From Limobrevibacterium gyesilva (GTDB lineage Bacteria; Pseudomonadota; Alphaproteobacteria; Acetobacterales; Acetobacteraceae), in contig NZ_JAPDNT010000008.1 in NCBI RefSeq assembly GCF_025989185.1, forward strand, positions 109,753 through 173,752: a DNA stretch of 64,000 nt, given 5' to 3'. Shown in pieces: positions 32,905 through 47,037 of this stretch. The notes under the pieces were generated by a model that saw nothing but the letters and a program-made list of their open reading frames with translations, had not been told where the DNA came from and did no database searches. Positions within the stretch are counted from its first letter, which is position 1. Every line of letters begins with the position of its first letter. The translations under genes and the position numbers were made by a program.

Positions 32905-34800
32905 TCACTCGGCCTGGGCGACGCTGTCGAGCAGGGTGCTGTTCACGCGCGGATTGGCGCGGTCGCGGAGCGCGGTGATCAGCTGCGCCTGCACGTCGTC
33001 GCCGAGCGACTTGGCCAGTGCGTCGCGGACCTGGCCATAGCCGATCGGGTCGGCATTCGGGTCGGGGTCCTGGATCTCGGTCAGCACGGCCACGGTGAAG
33101 CCGTCGGCGGTCTCGACCATGGTGGGCTCGCCGGGCTTGAGGCTGAACAGCGGGTCGATGAGCTGGAACGGCACGTTGTCGGCGCCGGTGGCGCGGCCGA
33201 CCGGCGGCAGGTGCTTCACCTCCTGGCCCAGGGCGGCGTCGGCCAGGGGCTTGCCGGCCTTCACCTCGGCGAGGATGCGGGCGGCTTCCTGCTCCTGTTC
33301 GTGGCGGATGGCGTCGTGGGTCCAGTCGGCGCGCACGGCGTCGGCGACCTGCTCCATCGGCTTGACGGCGGGCGGGCCGATGTCTTCGACGGCGACGGCG
33401 AAATAGGCCTGGCCGGCGTTCGGGTCGCCCGGCGCCTCGGTCAGGCGCGGGGGATCGTCCTTCTTCATCTGGAAGGCCTGCTCGATCAGCGCGGTGCGCA
33501 GGGCGGCGGAGCCGGGGATGGGGGCGGCCTGGCCGGCGGGCGTGTTGCCCTTGGCGTCCAGCGTGCCGGTGACGGCGGCGAGGCCCAGATCGGCCGGCAT
33601 CTCGTCGAGCGGGGTGCCGCCGGCGAGCAGGTCCTCGATCTTGGCGGCGCGGTCGTAGACGAGGTCGGCGGCCTTGTCGGCGACCAGGCGGGTGCGCAGC
33701 TCGTCGCTCACCTGGTCAAGGGTCTTCTGCGTGCCCGGCGTGACCTTGGTGACCTTCAGCACGTGCCAGCCCAGGGCGCTGTGCACGGGCGGGGCGACGG
33801 TGTCGGCGGCGGCGGCGAAGGCGGCGTCGGCCAGCTCGGCCGCGGGGATCTCGGTGCGGGTGGCGTCGGTGAGCTCGACCGGGGAGCTCCCGGGCTCCTT
33901 CTGCATGGCGGCCCAGTCGGCGCCGGCGGCCCATTTATCGGCGAGCGCCTTGGCGCGGGCCTCGTCCGGGGCCAGCAGCACCTGCACCGAGCGCTTCTCC
34001 GGCTGGTTGAACTCGGCGCGGCGCTGCTCGTAGGCGGCCTTCAGCTCGTCCTCGCTGACCGGGATGTCGCGGGCCACGGTCTCCGGGGCCAGGATGACCG
34101 CCTTGATGCGGCGGTATTCGGGTGTGGAGTAGAGATCCTTGTGGTTCTCGTACCAGCGGGCGAGCTGCAGGTCGGTGGGCGCGGGCGGCGGCGGGGCGGC
34201 CGAGAACGGCAGCTCGACGGCCTCGGCGACGCGCTTCTCCTGCTGGAAGGCGTAGACCTGCTTCGTCAGCGTGTCCGGGCTGACGATGCCGACGCGGGCG
34301 GTCAGGAGCATCTGGTTCTGGGCGAGGTCGCTGCGCACCATGTCGAGGAAGCGGGCCTCGGTGAGGTTGTTGTTGCGCAGGACCTGGTTGAACTGGTTGC
34401 GGTCGAACTGGCCGTTGGGGCCGCGGAACGCGGGGATGTCGTAGACGGCCTGGCGCAGCGCCTCGTCGGGCACGGCGATGCCCATGGCGGTGGCGGCGGC
34501 GCTCAGAGCGGCCTGGGTGATGAGCTGGTCGACGGCCTGGGCGGCGATGCCTTTGCGCATCTGCGGCGTGGGGTCCGTCTTGCCGCCGAGCATGCGGGTG
34601 ACCTGCGCGAGCTGGCGGCGATAGGCTTCCTGCACCTCCGGCAGCTCGATCTTGTGGCCGGCGACCGTGGCCACGGCGCCGTCGCTGCCGATGTTGCGGA
34701 TGACGTCGCCCACCCCCCACAGCACGAAGGTGGCGACCAGCAGCATGAAGAACAGGCGCGCGACCCACGAATCCAGGTGGCGGCGAAGAGAGGAAAGCAT
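32905..34800 (-). CDS. ppiD: membrane-anchored peptidyl-prolyl isomerase, PpiD-like
   Basis: A 631-residue periplasmic foldase anchored by one N-terminal helix (WVARLFFMLLVATFVLWGVG). A SurA-type N-terminal chaperone domain follows (about 40-190; VATVAGHKIELPEVQEAYRRQLAQV). The parvulin PPIase domain is about 250-360 (KRSVQVLLAPDEARAKALAD, then SALGWHVLKVTKV), and a second, weaker PPIase-like region follows. It helps fold outer-membrane and secreted proteins. It is divergent from tpiA and precedes trpE. Confidence 0.9.
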   Translation of the reverse strand: MLSSLRRHLDSWVARLFFMLLVATFVLWGVGDVIRNIGSDGAVATVAGHKIELPEVQEAYRRQLAQVTRMLGGKTDPTPQMRKGIAAQAVDQLITQAALSAAATAMGIAVPDEALRQAVYDIPAFRGPNGQFDRNQFNQVLRNNNLTEARFLDMVRSDLAQNQMLLTARVGIVSPDTLTKQVYAFQQEKRVAEAVELPFSAAPPPPAPTDLQLARWYENHKDLYSTPEYRRIKAVILAPETVARDIPVSEDELKAAYEQRRAEFNQPEKRSVQVLLAPDEARAKALADKWAAGADWAAMQKEPGSSPVELTDATRTEIPAAELADAAFAAAADTVAPPVHSALGWHVLKVTKVTPGTQKTLDQVSDELRTRLVADKAADLVYDRAAKIEDLLAGGTPLDEMPADLGLAAVTGTLDAKGNTPAGQAAPIPGSAALRTALIEQAFQMKKDDPPRLTEAPGDPNAGQAYFAVAVEDIGPPAVKPMEQVADAVRADWTHDAIRHEQEQEAARILAEVKAGKPLADAALGQEVKHLPPVGRATGADNVPFQLIDPLFSLKPGEPTMVETADGFTVAVLTEIQDPDPNADPIGYGQVRDALAKSLGDDVQAQLITALRDRANPRVNSTLLDSVAQAE

Positions 34801-34904
34801 CAGGTCATCCCGTGAGAAAAGCGGCGCACCATACGAGCGGCGGTGCCGGTTTGCCAGCCTTCGCCAGTTGATATAGAGGCGCGGCGGTTGGAACGGAGGC
34901 GTAT

Positions 34905-35639
34905 ATGCGTCAGTTGATCGCTGGCAACTGGAAGATGAACGGCCTGCTGGACGAGGCGTCGGCGATCGTGGGGCCGTTGCGGCGTGGCGCGGACGGGCTG
35001 GGCTGCGATCTGCTGGTCTGCCCGCCGGCGACCATGGTCATGACGGTGGCGCATATACTGGTCGGCTCGGCGGTGGCGGTGGGCGGGCAGGACTGCCACG
35101 CCAGGCCGAACGGCGCGCATACCGGCGATGTGTCGGCGCGGATGCTGCGCGATGCCGGGGCGTCCTGGGTGATCCTGGGCCATTCCGAGCGGCGGGCGGA
35201 TCATGGCGAGAGCGATGCGGCGGTGCGCGCGAAGGCGGCGGCGGCCGTGGCGGCGGGGCTGACCCCGATTGTGTGCGTGGGCGAGACCGAGGCCGAGCGG
35301 GCGGCGGGGCGCGAAACCGCGGTGGTGGGCGCGCAGCTCGCGGGCAGCCTGCCCGAGGGGTTCGCGGGTGTGGTGGCCTATGAGCCGGTCTGGGCGATCG
35401 GCACCGGGCGGACCGCCACCGAGGCCGACGTGGCGGCGATGCATGCGTTCATCCGCGACGAACTGGTGCGGCTGCTGGGCGCGGCGGGGGCTGGGGTGCG
35501 CATCCTGTATGGCGGGTCGGTGAAGCCGTCCAATGCCGCGGCCCTGCTGGCGGTGCCGGAGGTGGGCGGGGCGCTGGTCGGCGGGGCCAGCCTGAACGCG
35601 GCGGATTTCCTGGCGATCGCGCAGGCGGCGCGGGGGTAA
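34905..35639 (+). CDS. tpiA: triose-phosphate isomerase
   Basis: A 244-residue glycolytic enzyme interconverting glyceraldehyde 3-phosphate and dihydroxyacetone phosphate. N-terminal GNWKMNG carries the substrate-binding Asn and Lys, GHSERR the catalytic His, [16 protein letters not shown] the catalytic Glu and the mobile loop 6, and [10 protein letters not shown] the phosphate grip. ACGGAGGC precedes the ATG. It begins a plus-strand run with secG, pyrG, kdsA and eno. Confidence 0.97.
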   Translation: MRQLIAGNWKMNGLLDEASAIVGPLRRGADGLGCDLLVCPPATMVMTVAHILVGSAVAVGGQDCHARPNGAHTGDVSARMLRDAGASWVILGHSERRADHGESDAAVRAKAAAAVAAGLTPIVCVGETEAERAAGRETAVVGAQLAGSLPEGFAGVVAYEPVWAIGTGRTATEADVAAMHAFIRDELVRLLGAAGAGVRILYGGSVKPSNAAALLAVPEVGGALVGGASLNAADFLAIAQAARG

Positions 35640-35688
35640 GGGCGGGGGGAGGCGGCTGGCTTCCTTCGGGTTCGCCCCCTCACCCCGG

Positions 35689-35711
35689 CCCTCTCCCGCG
35701 AGGGGAGAGGG
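35689..35711. terminator. C-rich hairpin between tpiA and secG
   Basis: CCCTCTCCC (35689-35697) pairs with GGGAGAGGG (35703-35711) around a 5-nt loop. It lies 50 bp after the tpiA stop and 73 bp before secG, so it may attenuate or end the tpiA message. It is related in sequence to the hairpins at 11090, 22116 and 40476. Confidence 0.5.
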
Positions 35712-35783
35712 GGAGTTGGGGGGCTCGACTTTGCAATCTGGCGCCGGGCTTGTAGAAGGCGCGGCGAAGCCCCGGGGATTCCG

Positions 35784-38706
<2,923 letters not shown>

Positions 38707-38707
<1 letters not shown>

Positions 38708-39117
38708 TGGCTGTCCTGGTGCCAGAGCTGATGGTGGCCGATATCTGCCGCAGCGTGGCATTCTATCGGGACGAGCTGGGCTTCCGGGTGATGTGGGAAC
38801 GGCCGAAGAAACGCTTCGCCTATCTGGGCCGCGACGGCGCGGAGATCATGCTGGAACAGGCGGTGGGGCGGCATTTCCTGGCGGGATTGCTGGAATATCC
38901 GAACGGCCGCGGCATGAACCTGCAGATCCGCGTGCCCGATGTCGAGGCGCTGCACCGGGCCGTGCTGGCGAATGGCGCGCTGATCCGGCTGCCCATGGAA
39001 GTGAAGTGGTACAGGACCGGCAATTTCCTGTCCTGCAACCGGCAATTCGTGGTGATTGATCCGGACGGCTATCTGCTGCGCTTCTATACCGATCTGGGCG
39101 GGCGGGCCGACGACTGA
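38707..39117 (+). CDS. VOC-superfamily protein (glyoxalase/bleomycin-resistance fold)
   Basis: A 136-residue vicinal-oxygen-chelate protein. It opens LVPELMVADICRSVAFYRDELGFRV, the usual first beta-alpha-beta unit, and ends VIDPDGYLLRFYTDLG, the second. It could bind or modify a small toxic compound; the metal ligands are not obvious, so it may be a binding-type member such as a bleomycin-resistance relative. The ATG shares a base with the kdsA stop (TGATG), so it is coupled to kdsA. Confidence 0.78.
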
Positions 39118-39145
39118 CGGGGTGGCACGAAACCGGATGGGGTGA

Positions 39146-40465
<1,320 letters not shown>

Positions 40466-40475
40466 GCAGCGCAGG

Positions 40476-40499
40476 CCCCTCCCGCGCGGGCGGGAGGGG
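40476..40499. terminator. strong hairpin between eno and a convergent gene
   Basis: CCCCTCCCGC (40476-40485) pairs perfectly with GCGGGAGGGG (40490-40499) around a 4-nt loop, 10 bp after the enolase stop. It lies between eno and a convergent small gene and probably ends transcription in at least one direction. Confidence 0.7.
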
Positions 40500-40507
40500 T
40501 TAAGCGT

Positions 40508-40759
40508 TCAGCGGCCGTAATAGCCGTAATGCGGCGGATGGTAGGCGGCGGGCGGGGCGTAGGAGCGGTAAGGGTGGTACGGGCGCCACGCATGCGCGCG
40601 CCAGTCGTGCGGGCGCCAGTGGCGGTCGCGCCACGCCGGCGCGCGCCATTGCTGGTGGCGCCAGCCGCTGTTGCCACGGTCCCAGTCGGCGTGGGCGGGA
40701 GTGGCCGCGAGCAAAGCGAGGGCGCCGGCGGCGGCGAGCAGGATCGGACGGTGGAACAC
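40508..40759 (-). CDS. small secreted Trp/His/Arg/Tyr-rich protein
   Basis: An 83-residue protein. A signal peptide (HRPILLAAAGALALLAATPAHA) is followed by a repetitive mature part rich in Trp, Arg, His and Tyr, with spaced WR and HW pairs and a Pro/Tyr-rich tail (AYHPPHYGYYGR). The GTG at 40759 is chosen because AAAGGAG lies at ideal spacing; the longer frame to 40843 would bury the signal peptide. Similar short periplasmic proteins are common in this group but have no known function. Confidence 0.7.
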   Translation of the reverse strand: MFHRPILLAAAGALALLAATPAHADWDRGNSGWRHQQWRAPAWRDRHWRPHDWRAHAWRPYHPYRSYAPPAAYHPPHYGYYGR

Positions 40760-40934
40760 GTGGGGCTCCTTTGTTGCGGCGATGTCGTCGCCGATGGAAG
40801 GGAGCGCCCCGGCCGTGGCAAAACCGAGACATCGCTTTGGCATTGCAACGGCGGTTTGTAACGCCAGTTTGTACTTGGCCGATTCCTCGGCTATGATCCC
40901 GAAGAATTATGTGGCCGATCGTACGGGCTGAGCG

Positions 40935-41264
40935 ATGAGCATTGCGCGCGGGCTGAAACGCAAGGGCAAGGCGGCGATACCTCCTTTGGTATTCCTGTCG
41001 CTGGTGACCTATTTCCTCTGGCAGGCCACGCAGGGCGATCGCGGGCTGCAGGCCTATGCGCTGCGCCAGGACGACCTGAAGGCGGCGCAGGCCGAGTTGC
41101 AGCGCGCCGAGATCGAGCTGGCGGCGTGGGAGCGCCGGGTGACGGCGCTGCGCACCAGCCGGCTGGACCCGGATTCGCTGGACGAGCGGTCGCGGGCGAT
41201 GCTGAACCTGTCCGATCCCAACGACATCATCGTGCCCTACGGCAGCGGGCAGCGTCTGTTCTAA
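40935..41264 (+). CDS. septum formation initiator family protein (FtsB/DivIC-like)
   Basis: A 109-residue bitopic membrane protein: a short basic cytoplasmic end, one helix (IPPLVFLSLVTYFLWQA), then a coiled coil (ALRQDDLKAAQAELQRAEIELAAWERRVTAL in two runs) and a short extracytoplasmic end with LDERSRAMLNLSDPNDIIV. This is the FtsB layout of the divisome, and the position between eno and pdhA is the usual one in alphaproteobacteria. Confidence 0.87.
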   Translation: MSIARGLKRKGKAAIPPLVFLSLVTYFLWQATQGDRGLQAYALRQDDLKAAQAELQRAEIELAAWERRVTALRTSRLDPDSLDERSRAMLNLSDPNDIIVPYGSGQRLF

Positions 41265-41277
41265 CCGGCGTCCGGTA

Positions 41278-42492
41278 TTAACCTGCTGGCTCAGGCAGCG
41301 CGTGCAGGCGGGGCACCGGCGAGGCGACGATGACCAGCCATTGCGCCACGAAGCCGGCGGCGGCGAGCAGGATGGCGGCTTCCAGGCCGATCATCTCGCC
41401 GACCAGCCCGCCCAGGGCGGCGCCGATCGGGCGGGCGCCGGCGGTGGCCATCATCACCAGGGCGGAGACGCGGCCGAGCATGTGCGGCGGCGTGACCGCC
41501 TGGCGCAGGGTGGTCTGGCCGATCGTCCACAGGATCGGGCCGACGCCGAACAGGAAGAAGCCGAGCATCGGCAGGATGGCGAACGGCAGCGCCGTGCTGG
41601 CGGCCATGGCGGCGGCGGCGGCGACCGAGGCGGCCGGGCCGCTCGCGATCAGCGTGCCGAAGCGCACGCGCGCGCCGAGCCATGGGGCCAGCGCGGCGCC
41701 GGCGACCATGCCCACGCCATAGGCGCCCATGATGAGGCCGATGCCGGTGGCGCTCAGGCCCAGGCGGGTGACGGCGAACGGCACGAAGGCGGCCTGCAGG
41801 ACGAACCAGGAGAGGTTCCAGCCGACGGCGGTGGCCATGATCGGGCGCAGCAGGTCGTGCCGGGCGACGAAGCGCCAGCCTTCCGCGAGCTCGGCGCGGA
41901 TGCGGCGCGGCGGCGCGGGCGCGCGCGGCGACTCGGGCAAGCGCGCGAGCAGCAGGGCGGCGGCGGCCGAGAGCGCGGCTGCCAGGATGAAGGCGGCGCT
42001 GCCGCCGGCGAACGCGACCAGCGTGCCGGCAAGCGGCGGCCCGGCGGCGAAAGCCAGGCTGCGGGCCAGTTCCAGGTGGGTGTTGGCGATGGTCAGCTGC
42101 GCGCGCGGCACCAGTGCGGGCACCAGAGCCGGGGCGGCGACGCTGAACACCACCGTGCCCGTGGCGGTGGCGGCGCCGATCAGGGCCAGCAACGGCAACG
42201 ACAGCATGTCGGCGAAGATCAGCACCGGCAGCAGCGCCAATGCGGCGGCGCGGACCAGCTCGGCTATGACCATGAGGCGGCGGCGCTGCATGCGGTCGGC
42301 CAGCAGCCCGGCCGGCAGGGACAGCAGCAGGAACGGCAGGGTCTGGGCGGCCGAAAGCAGGCCGGTGCCGGCCGCGCCCGCGCCGAGCAACAGCACCGCC
42401 AGCAGCGGCGCGGCGGCAAGCGAAACCTGCTCGGCGGCCTGGGCCGAGAGGTTGGACCAGGCGAGGCGGCGAAAGCCGGGGGGGAGGGTCAT
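41278..42492 (-). CDS. major facilitator superfamily exporter
   Basis: A 404-residue transporter with about 12 helices. The loop 2-3 motif is GLLADRMQRRRLMVIAEL, and the repeat in the second half is LMGAYGVGMVAGAAL-like (GLIMGAYGVGMVAGAALAPWLG in the sequence, split here). It resembles EntS-type drug or siderophore exporters. The ATG at 42492 has AGGAG upstream. It is inserted, on the opposite strand, between the ftsB-like gene and pdhA, breaking the usual order. Confidence 0.85.
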   Translation of the reverse strand: MTLPPGFRRLAWSNLSAQAAEQVSLAAAPLLAVLLLGAGAAGTGLLSAAQTLPFLLLSLPAGLLADRMQRRRLMVIAELVRAAALALLPVLIFADMLSLPLLALIGAATATGTVVFSVAAPALVPALVPRAQLTIANTHLELARSLAFAAGPPLAGTLVAFAGGSAAFILAAALSAAAALLLARLPESPRAPAPPRRIRAELAEGWRFVARHDLLRPIMATAVGWNLSWFVLQAAFVPFAVTRLGLSATGIGLIMGAYGVGMVAGAALAPWLGARVRFGTLIASGPAASVAAAAAMAASTALPFAILPMLGFFLFGVGPILWTIGQTTLRQAVTPPHMLGRVSALVMMATAGARPIGAALGGLVGEMIGLEAAILLAAAGFVAQWLVIVASPVPRLHALPEPAG

Positions 42493-42825
42493 CTCGTGCT
42501 CCTGTGCGCGATGGCGGCAGACATCACGTCTGCGCGTGGGCTCGCCATCCGGGCCGTGCGGTGGCAATCTCAGTGCGAAGATGGTGCCGGGTACGAAAGA
42601 ATCGGTCTCGGAGCAGGGGGGTTGGTGAAACGGCGGCCGGGCGCCTCGGCGCCGCTTTCCGCGTCGGACAAGCGGTTAACCGCAATGCGGTTAATGGTCA
42701 CTATTGCGTTGCACAAGAATGGTTTGCATACGGCATGCTTGTCTGGTGCGGTGGCCGCCGCTAGGTGTTTGACTGACAGGCTCGGACCGCCGGGCCCGAT
42801 GGCTCAAGCGTGGGGGGATGGCGCC
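42493..42825. promoter_or_regulatory. divergent intergenic region upstream of pdhA
   Basis: A 333-bp region with no gene. It contains two direct copies of GCGGTTAA (42672-42679 and 42687-42694, 15 bp apart; the first lies in the palindrome GCGGTTAACCGC) and an AT-richer stretch to about 42735. TTGCAC (42709-42714) could be a -35, but no good -10 follows. The direct repeats may be a regulator site for the pyruvate dehydrogenase operon. Confidence 0.4.
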
Positions 42826-43848
42826 ATGGCGCAGGCTGCGGAGACCAGGAAGCGCGGCAAGACCAGGTCGGGCCAGGACGAGGCCGGGCTGGGCAAGGCG
42901 GAGCTGCTGCGGGCCTATCGCGACATGCTGCTGATCCGGCGCTTCGAGGAGAAGGCCGGGCAGCTTTATGGCATGGGGCTGATCGGCGGGTTCTGCCACC
43001 TGTATATCGGCCAGGAAGCCGTGGTGGTCGGCATCCAGATGGCGCTGGGCGAGGGCGACCAGGTGATCACGTCCTATCGCGACCACGGCCACATGCTGGC
43101 GACCGGCATGGAGGCGCGCGGTGTGATGGCCGAGCTGACCGGGCGGAGCACGGGGTATTCCCACGGCAAGGGCGGCTCCATGCACATGTTCAGCAAGGAG
43201 CGGAACTTCTTCGGCGGGCACGGCATCGTCGGCGCGCAGGTGAGCCTGGGCACGGGGCTCGGGTTCAGCAACTGGTATCGCGGCAACGACCGGGTGTGCG
43301 CGACCTATTTCGGCGACGGCGCGGCCAACCAGGGCCAGGTGTTCGAGAGCTTCAACCTGGCGAGCCTGATGAAGCTGCCGGTGATCTACGTGATCGAGAA
43401 CAACAAATACGGCATGGGCACGTCGGTGGACCGCGCCACGGCCAGCCGCGACCTGTCGAAGAACGGCGCGCCGTGGGGCATGCCGGGCGTGCAGGTGGAC
43501 GGAATGGACGTGGAGGCGGTGCATGAGGCGGCGGCGGCGGCGGTGGCGCATTGCCGCGCCGGCAAGGGGCCGTACCTGATGGAGGTGAAGACCTATCGGT
43601 ATCGCGGCCATTCGATGTCCGATCCCGGCAAGTACCGCACCCGCGAGGAAGTGCAGAAGATGCGCAGCGAGCGCGACTGCATCGAAGGGGCGCGGCACAA
43701 GCTGGAGGGGCTGGGCGTGGACGAGGCCGAGATCAAGAAGATCGACGACGAGGTCAAGGCGATCGTGCAGGACGCCGCGGATTTCGCGCAGACGAGCCCG
43801 GAGCCCGATCCGTCGGAGCTGTATACCGACGTGCTGGTGGAGGGCTGA
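42826..43848 (+). CDS. pdhA: pyruvate dehydrogenase E1 component, alpha subunit
   Basis: A 340-residue thiamine-diphosphate enzyme subunit. [31 protein letters not shown] (in pieces), the regulatory loop [13 protein letters not shown], and the ThDP motif [31 protein letters not shown] (split) are present; [11 protein letters not shown] is the C-terminal phosphorylation-loop region. It decarboxylates pyruvate with PdhB. The ATG at 42826 is favoured by GGGGGG just upstream; ATG 42799 is an alternative. A gap of 5 bp leads to pdhB. Confidence 0.96.
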   Translation: MAQAAETRKRGKTRSGQDEAGLGKAELLRAYRDMLLIRRFEEKAGQLYGMGLIGGFCHLYIGQEAVVVGIQMALGEGDQVITSYRDHGHMLATGMEARGVMAELTGRSTGYSHGKGGSMHMFSKERNFFGGHGIVGAQVSLGTGLGFSNWYRGNDRVCATYFGDGAANQGQVFESFNLASLMKLPVIYVIENNKYGMGTSVDRATASRDLSKNGAPWGMPGVQVDGMDVEAVHEAAAAAVAHCRAGKGPYLMEVKTYRYRGHSMSDPGKYRTREEVQKMRSERDCIEGARHKLEGLGVDEAEIKKIDDEVKAIVQDAADFAQTSPEPDPSELYTDVLVEG

Positions 43849-43853
43849 GCACC

Positions 43854-45206
43854 ATGTCGACCCAGATCCTGATGCCCGCTTTGTCGCCGACGATGACCGA
43901 GGGCAAGCTGGCGCGCTGGCTGAAGAAGGAAGGCGACGACGTGCGCGCCGGCGACGTGATCGCCGAGATCGAGACCGACAAGGCGACCATGGAGGTCGAG
44001 GCGGTGGACGAAGGCAAGCTGGCGCGGATCCTGGTGCCGGAGGGGGCCGAGGGGGTGGCGGTGAACACGCCGATCGCGGTGCTCGCGGCCGATGGCGAGG
44101 ATGTGTCCGCGGCCGCGACGCCGGCCCCGGCGCCGGCTCCGGTAGCAGTCCCCGCACCGGTTGCGGCCCCGGCACCCGTGCATGCGGCGCCGGCGGCGGC
44201 CGCCCCGGCGGCGGAGAAGGACTGGGGGCCGACCGCGCCGCTGACGGTGCGTGAGGCGTTGCGCGATGCCATGGCCGCCGAGCTGCGCGCGGACGACGCC
44301 GTGTTCCTGCTGGGCGAGGAAGTCGCGCAGTACCAGGGTGCCTACAAGGTGAGCCAGGGGTTGCTGGAGGAATTCGGGCCCAAGCGCGTCATCGACACGC
44401 CGATCACCGAGCACGGCTTCGCCGGCATGGCCGTGGGTGCGGCGATGAACGGGCTGAAGCCGATCGTCGAGTTCATGACGTTCAACTTCGCCATGCAGGC
44501 GGTCGACCAGATCATCAATTCGGCGGCCAAGACGCTGTACATGTCCGGCGGCCAGATGGGCTGCCCCATCGTGTTCCGCGGCCCGAACGGTGCGGCGAGC
44601 CGCGTGGCCGCACAACACAGCCAGTGCTACGCGAGCTGGTACGCGCATTGCCCCGGGCTGAAGGTGCTGGCGCCGTGGTCGGCGGCCGACGCCAAGGGGC
44701 TGCTGCGGGCGGCGATCCGCGATCCGAACCCGGTGATCTTCCTGGAGAACGAGATCCTGTACGGGCAGCATTTCGAATGCCCCGTCGATCCGGACTTCGT
44801 GCTGCCGATCGGCAAGGCGAAGGTCGAGCGCGCCGGCACCGACGTGACGATCGTGGCGTTCAGCATCATGGTCGGCGTGGCCATGAAGGCGGCCGAGGCG
44901 CTGGCCGAGCAGGGCATCAGTGCCGAGGTGATCAACCTGCGCAGCCTGCGGCCGCTCGACATCGACACGATCGCGGCGAGCGTGAAGAAGACCAGCCGCA
45001 TCGTGACGGTGGAGGAAGGCTGGCCGTTCGCCGGCATCGGCGCCGAAGTGAACATGCAGATCATCGAACAGTGCTTCGACTGGCTGGACGCGCCGCCGGT
45101 GCGGGTACACGGCGAGGACGTGCCGCTGCCCTATGCCGCGAACCTGGAGAAGCTTGCCCTCCCGCAGCCTGACTGGGTGGTCAACGCCGTTCGGAAAATC
45201 GTCTGA
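43854..45206 (+). CDS. pdhB: pyruvate dehydrogenase E1 component, beta subunit with lipoyl domain
   Basis: A 450-residue subunit. An N-terminal lipoyl domain (residues 1-75, lipoyl-lysine K43 in [15 protein letters not shown]) is joined by an Ala/Pro linker (about 84-120) to the E1 beta core ([35 protein letters not shown] in pieces; [36 protein letters not shown]). A lipoyl domain on E1 beta is typical of alphaproteobacteria. A 65-bp stretch of its lipoyl coding region is identical to pdhC. It couples E1 to the E2 core. Confidence 0.97.
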   Translation: MSTQILMPALSPTMTEGKLARWLKKEGDDVRAGDVIAEIETDKATMEVEAVDEGKLARILVPEGAEGVAVNTPIAVLAADGEDVSAAATPAPAPAPVAVPAPVAAPAPVHAAPAAAAPAAEKDWGPTAPLTVREALRDAMAAELRADDAVFLLGEEVAQYQGAYKVSQGLLEEFGPKRVIDTPITEHGFAGMAVGAAMNGLKPIVEFMTFNFAMQAVDQIINSAAKTLYMSGGQMGCPIVFRGPNGAASRVAAQHSQCYASWYAHCPGLKVLAPWSAADAKGLLRAAIRDPNPVIFLENEILYGQHFECPVDPDFVLPIGKAKVERAGTDVTIVAFSIMVGVAMKAAEALAEQGISAEVINLRSLRPLDIDTIAASVKKTSRIVTVEEGWPFAGIGAEVNMQIIEQCFDWLDAPPVRVHGEDVPLPYAANLEKLALPQPDWVVNAVRKIV

Positions 45207-45230
45207 TCATCTGGGTAGGGGAACGCAGCC

Positions 45231-46540
<1,310 letters not shown>

Positions 46541-46544
<4 letters not shown>

Positions 46545-47023
46545 GCGGCGCGTTCTCCTTCCGCGACGCCGTTCCCGGCGACGAGGCGATCGTCGCCGGC
46601 TTCGTGCAGGCGCTCGCCGAGTACGAGAAGCTGTCGCACGAGGCGGTGGCGACCGAGGCGGATTTCGCCCGGGCGCTGTTCGGCGCGCCGGCGCGTTGCC
46701 AGGCCATGATCGTGGAGGCCGACGGGCAGCCCGTCGGCTTCGCGCTGTGGTTCTACAATTTCAGCACGTTCACCGGCCGCCCCGGCCTGTATCTCGAGGA
46801 CGTCTACGTGCTGCCCGAGCGGCGCGGCCAGGGGATCGGGCGCGCCGTGTTCCGCGAACTGGCGCGCCGTGCGATCGCCGAGGGGTGCGCGCGCATGGAG
46901 TGGTCCGTGCTCGATTCGAACGCGCCGGCGGTGAAGTTCTACCGCTCGCTCGGCGCCCGGCCGAAGGACGAGTGGACGATGCAGCAGCTCAGTGGCGAGA
47001 CGCTGGCCGCGGTTGCGGCCTGA
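46541..47023 (+). CDS. GNAT-family acetyltransferase inside the pdh operon
   Basis: A 160-residue acetyltransferase of the diamine/spermidine-type: [27 protein letters not shown] at the start, [41 protein letters not shown] in the middle (in pieces; acetyl-CoA loop RRGQGIG), [19 protein letters not shown] at the end. The GTG start overlaps the pdhC stop (GTGA). It lies between E2 and E3 of the complex. It could acetylate a polyamine or amino group, perhaps using the acetyl-CoA made next door. Confidence 0.85.
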
Positions 47024-47037
47024 AAAGGAACCGGACA

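Noticed and set aside
41302..42825. Plus-strand extension of pdhA to 848 codons
   Set aside because: It lies antisense to a good MFS transporter gene; the E1 alpha N-terminus and ribosome site are at 42826.
43593..45110. 505-codon antisense open frame over pdhB
   Set aside because: A shadow of high GC third positions; its His/Arg-rich product has no domain and pdhB is certain.
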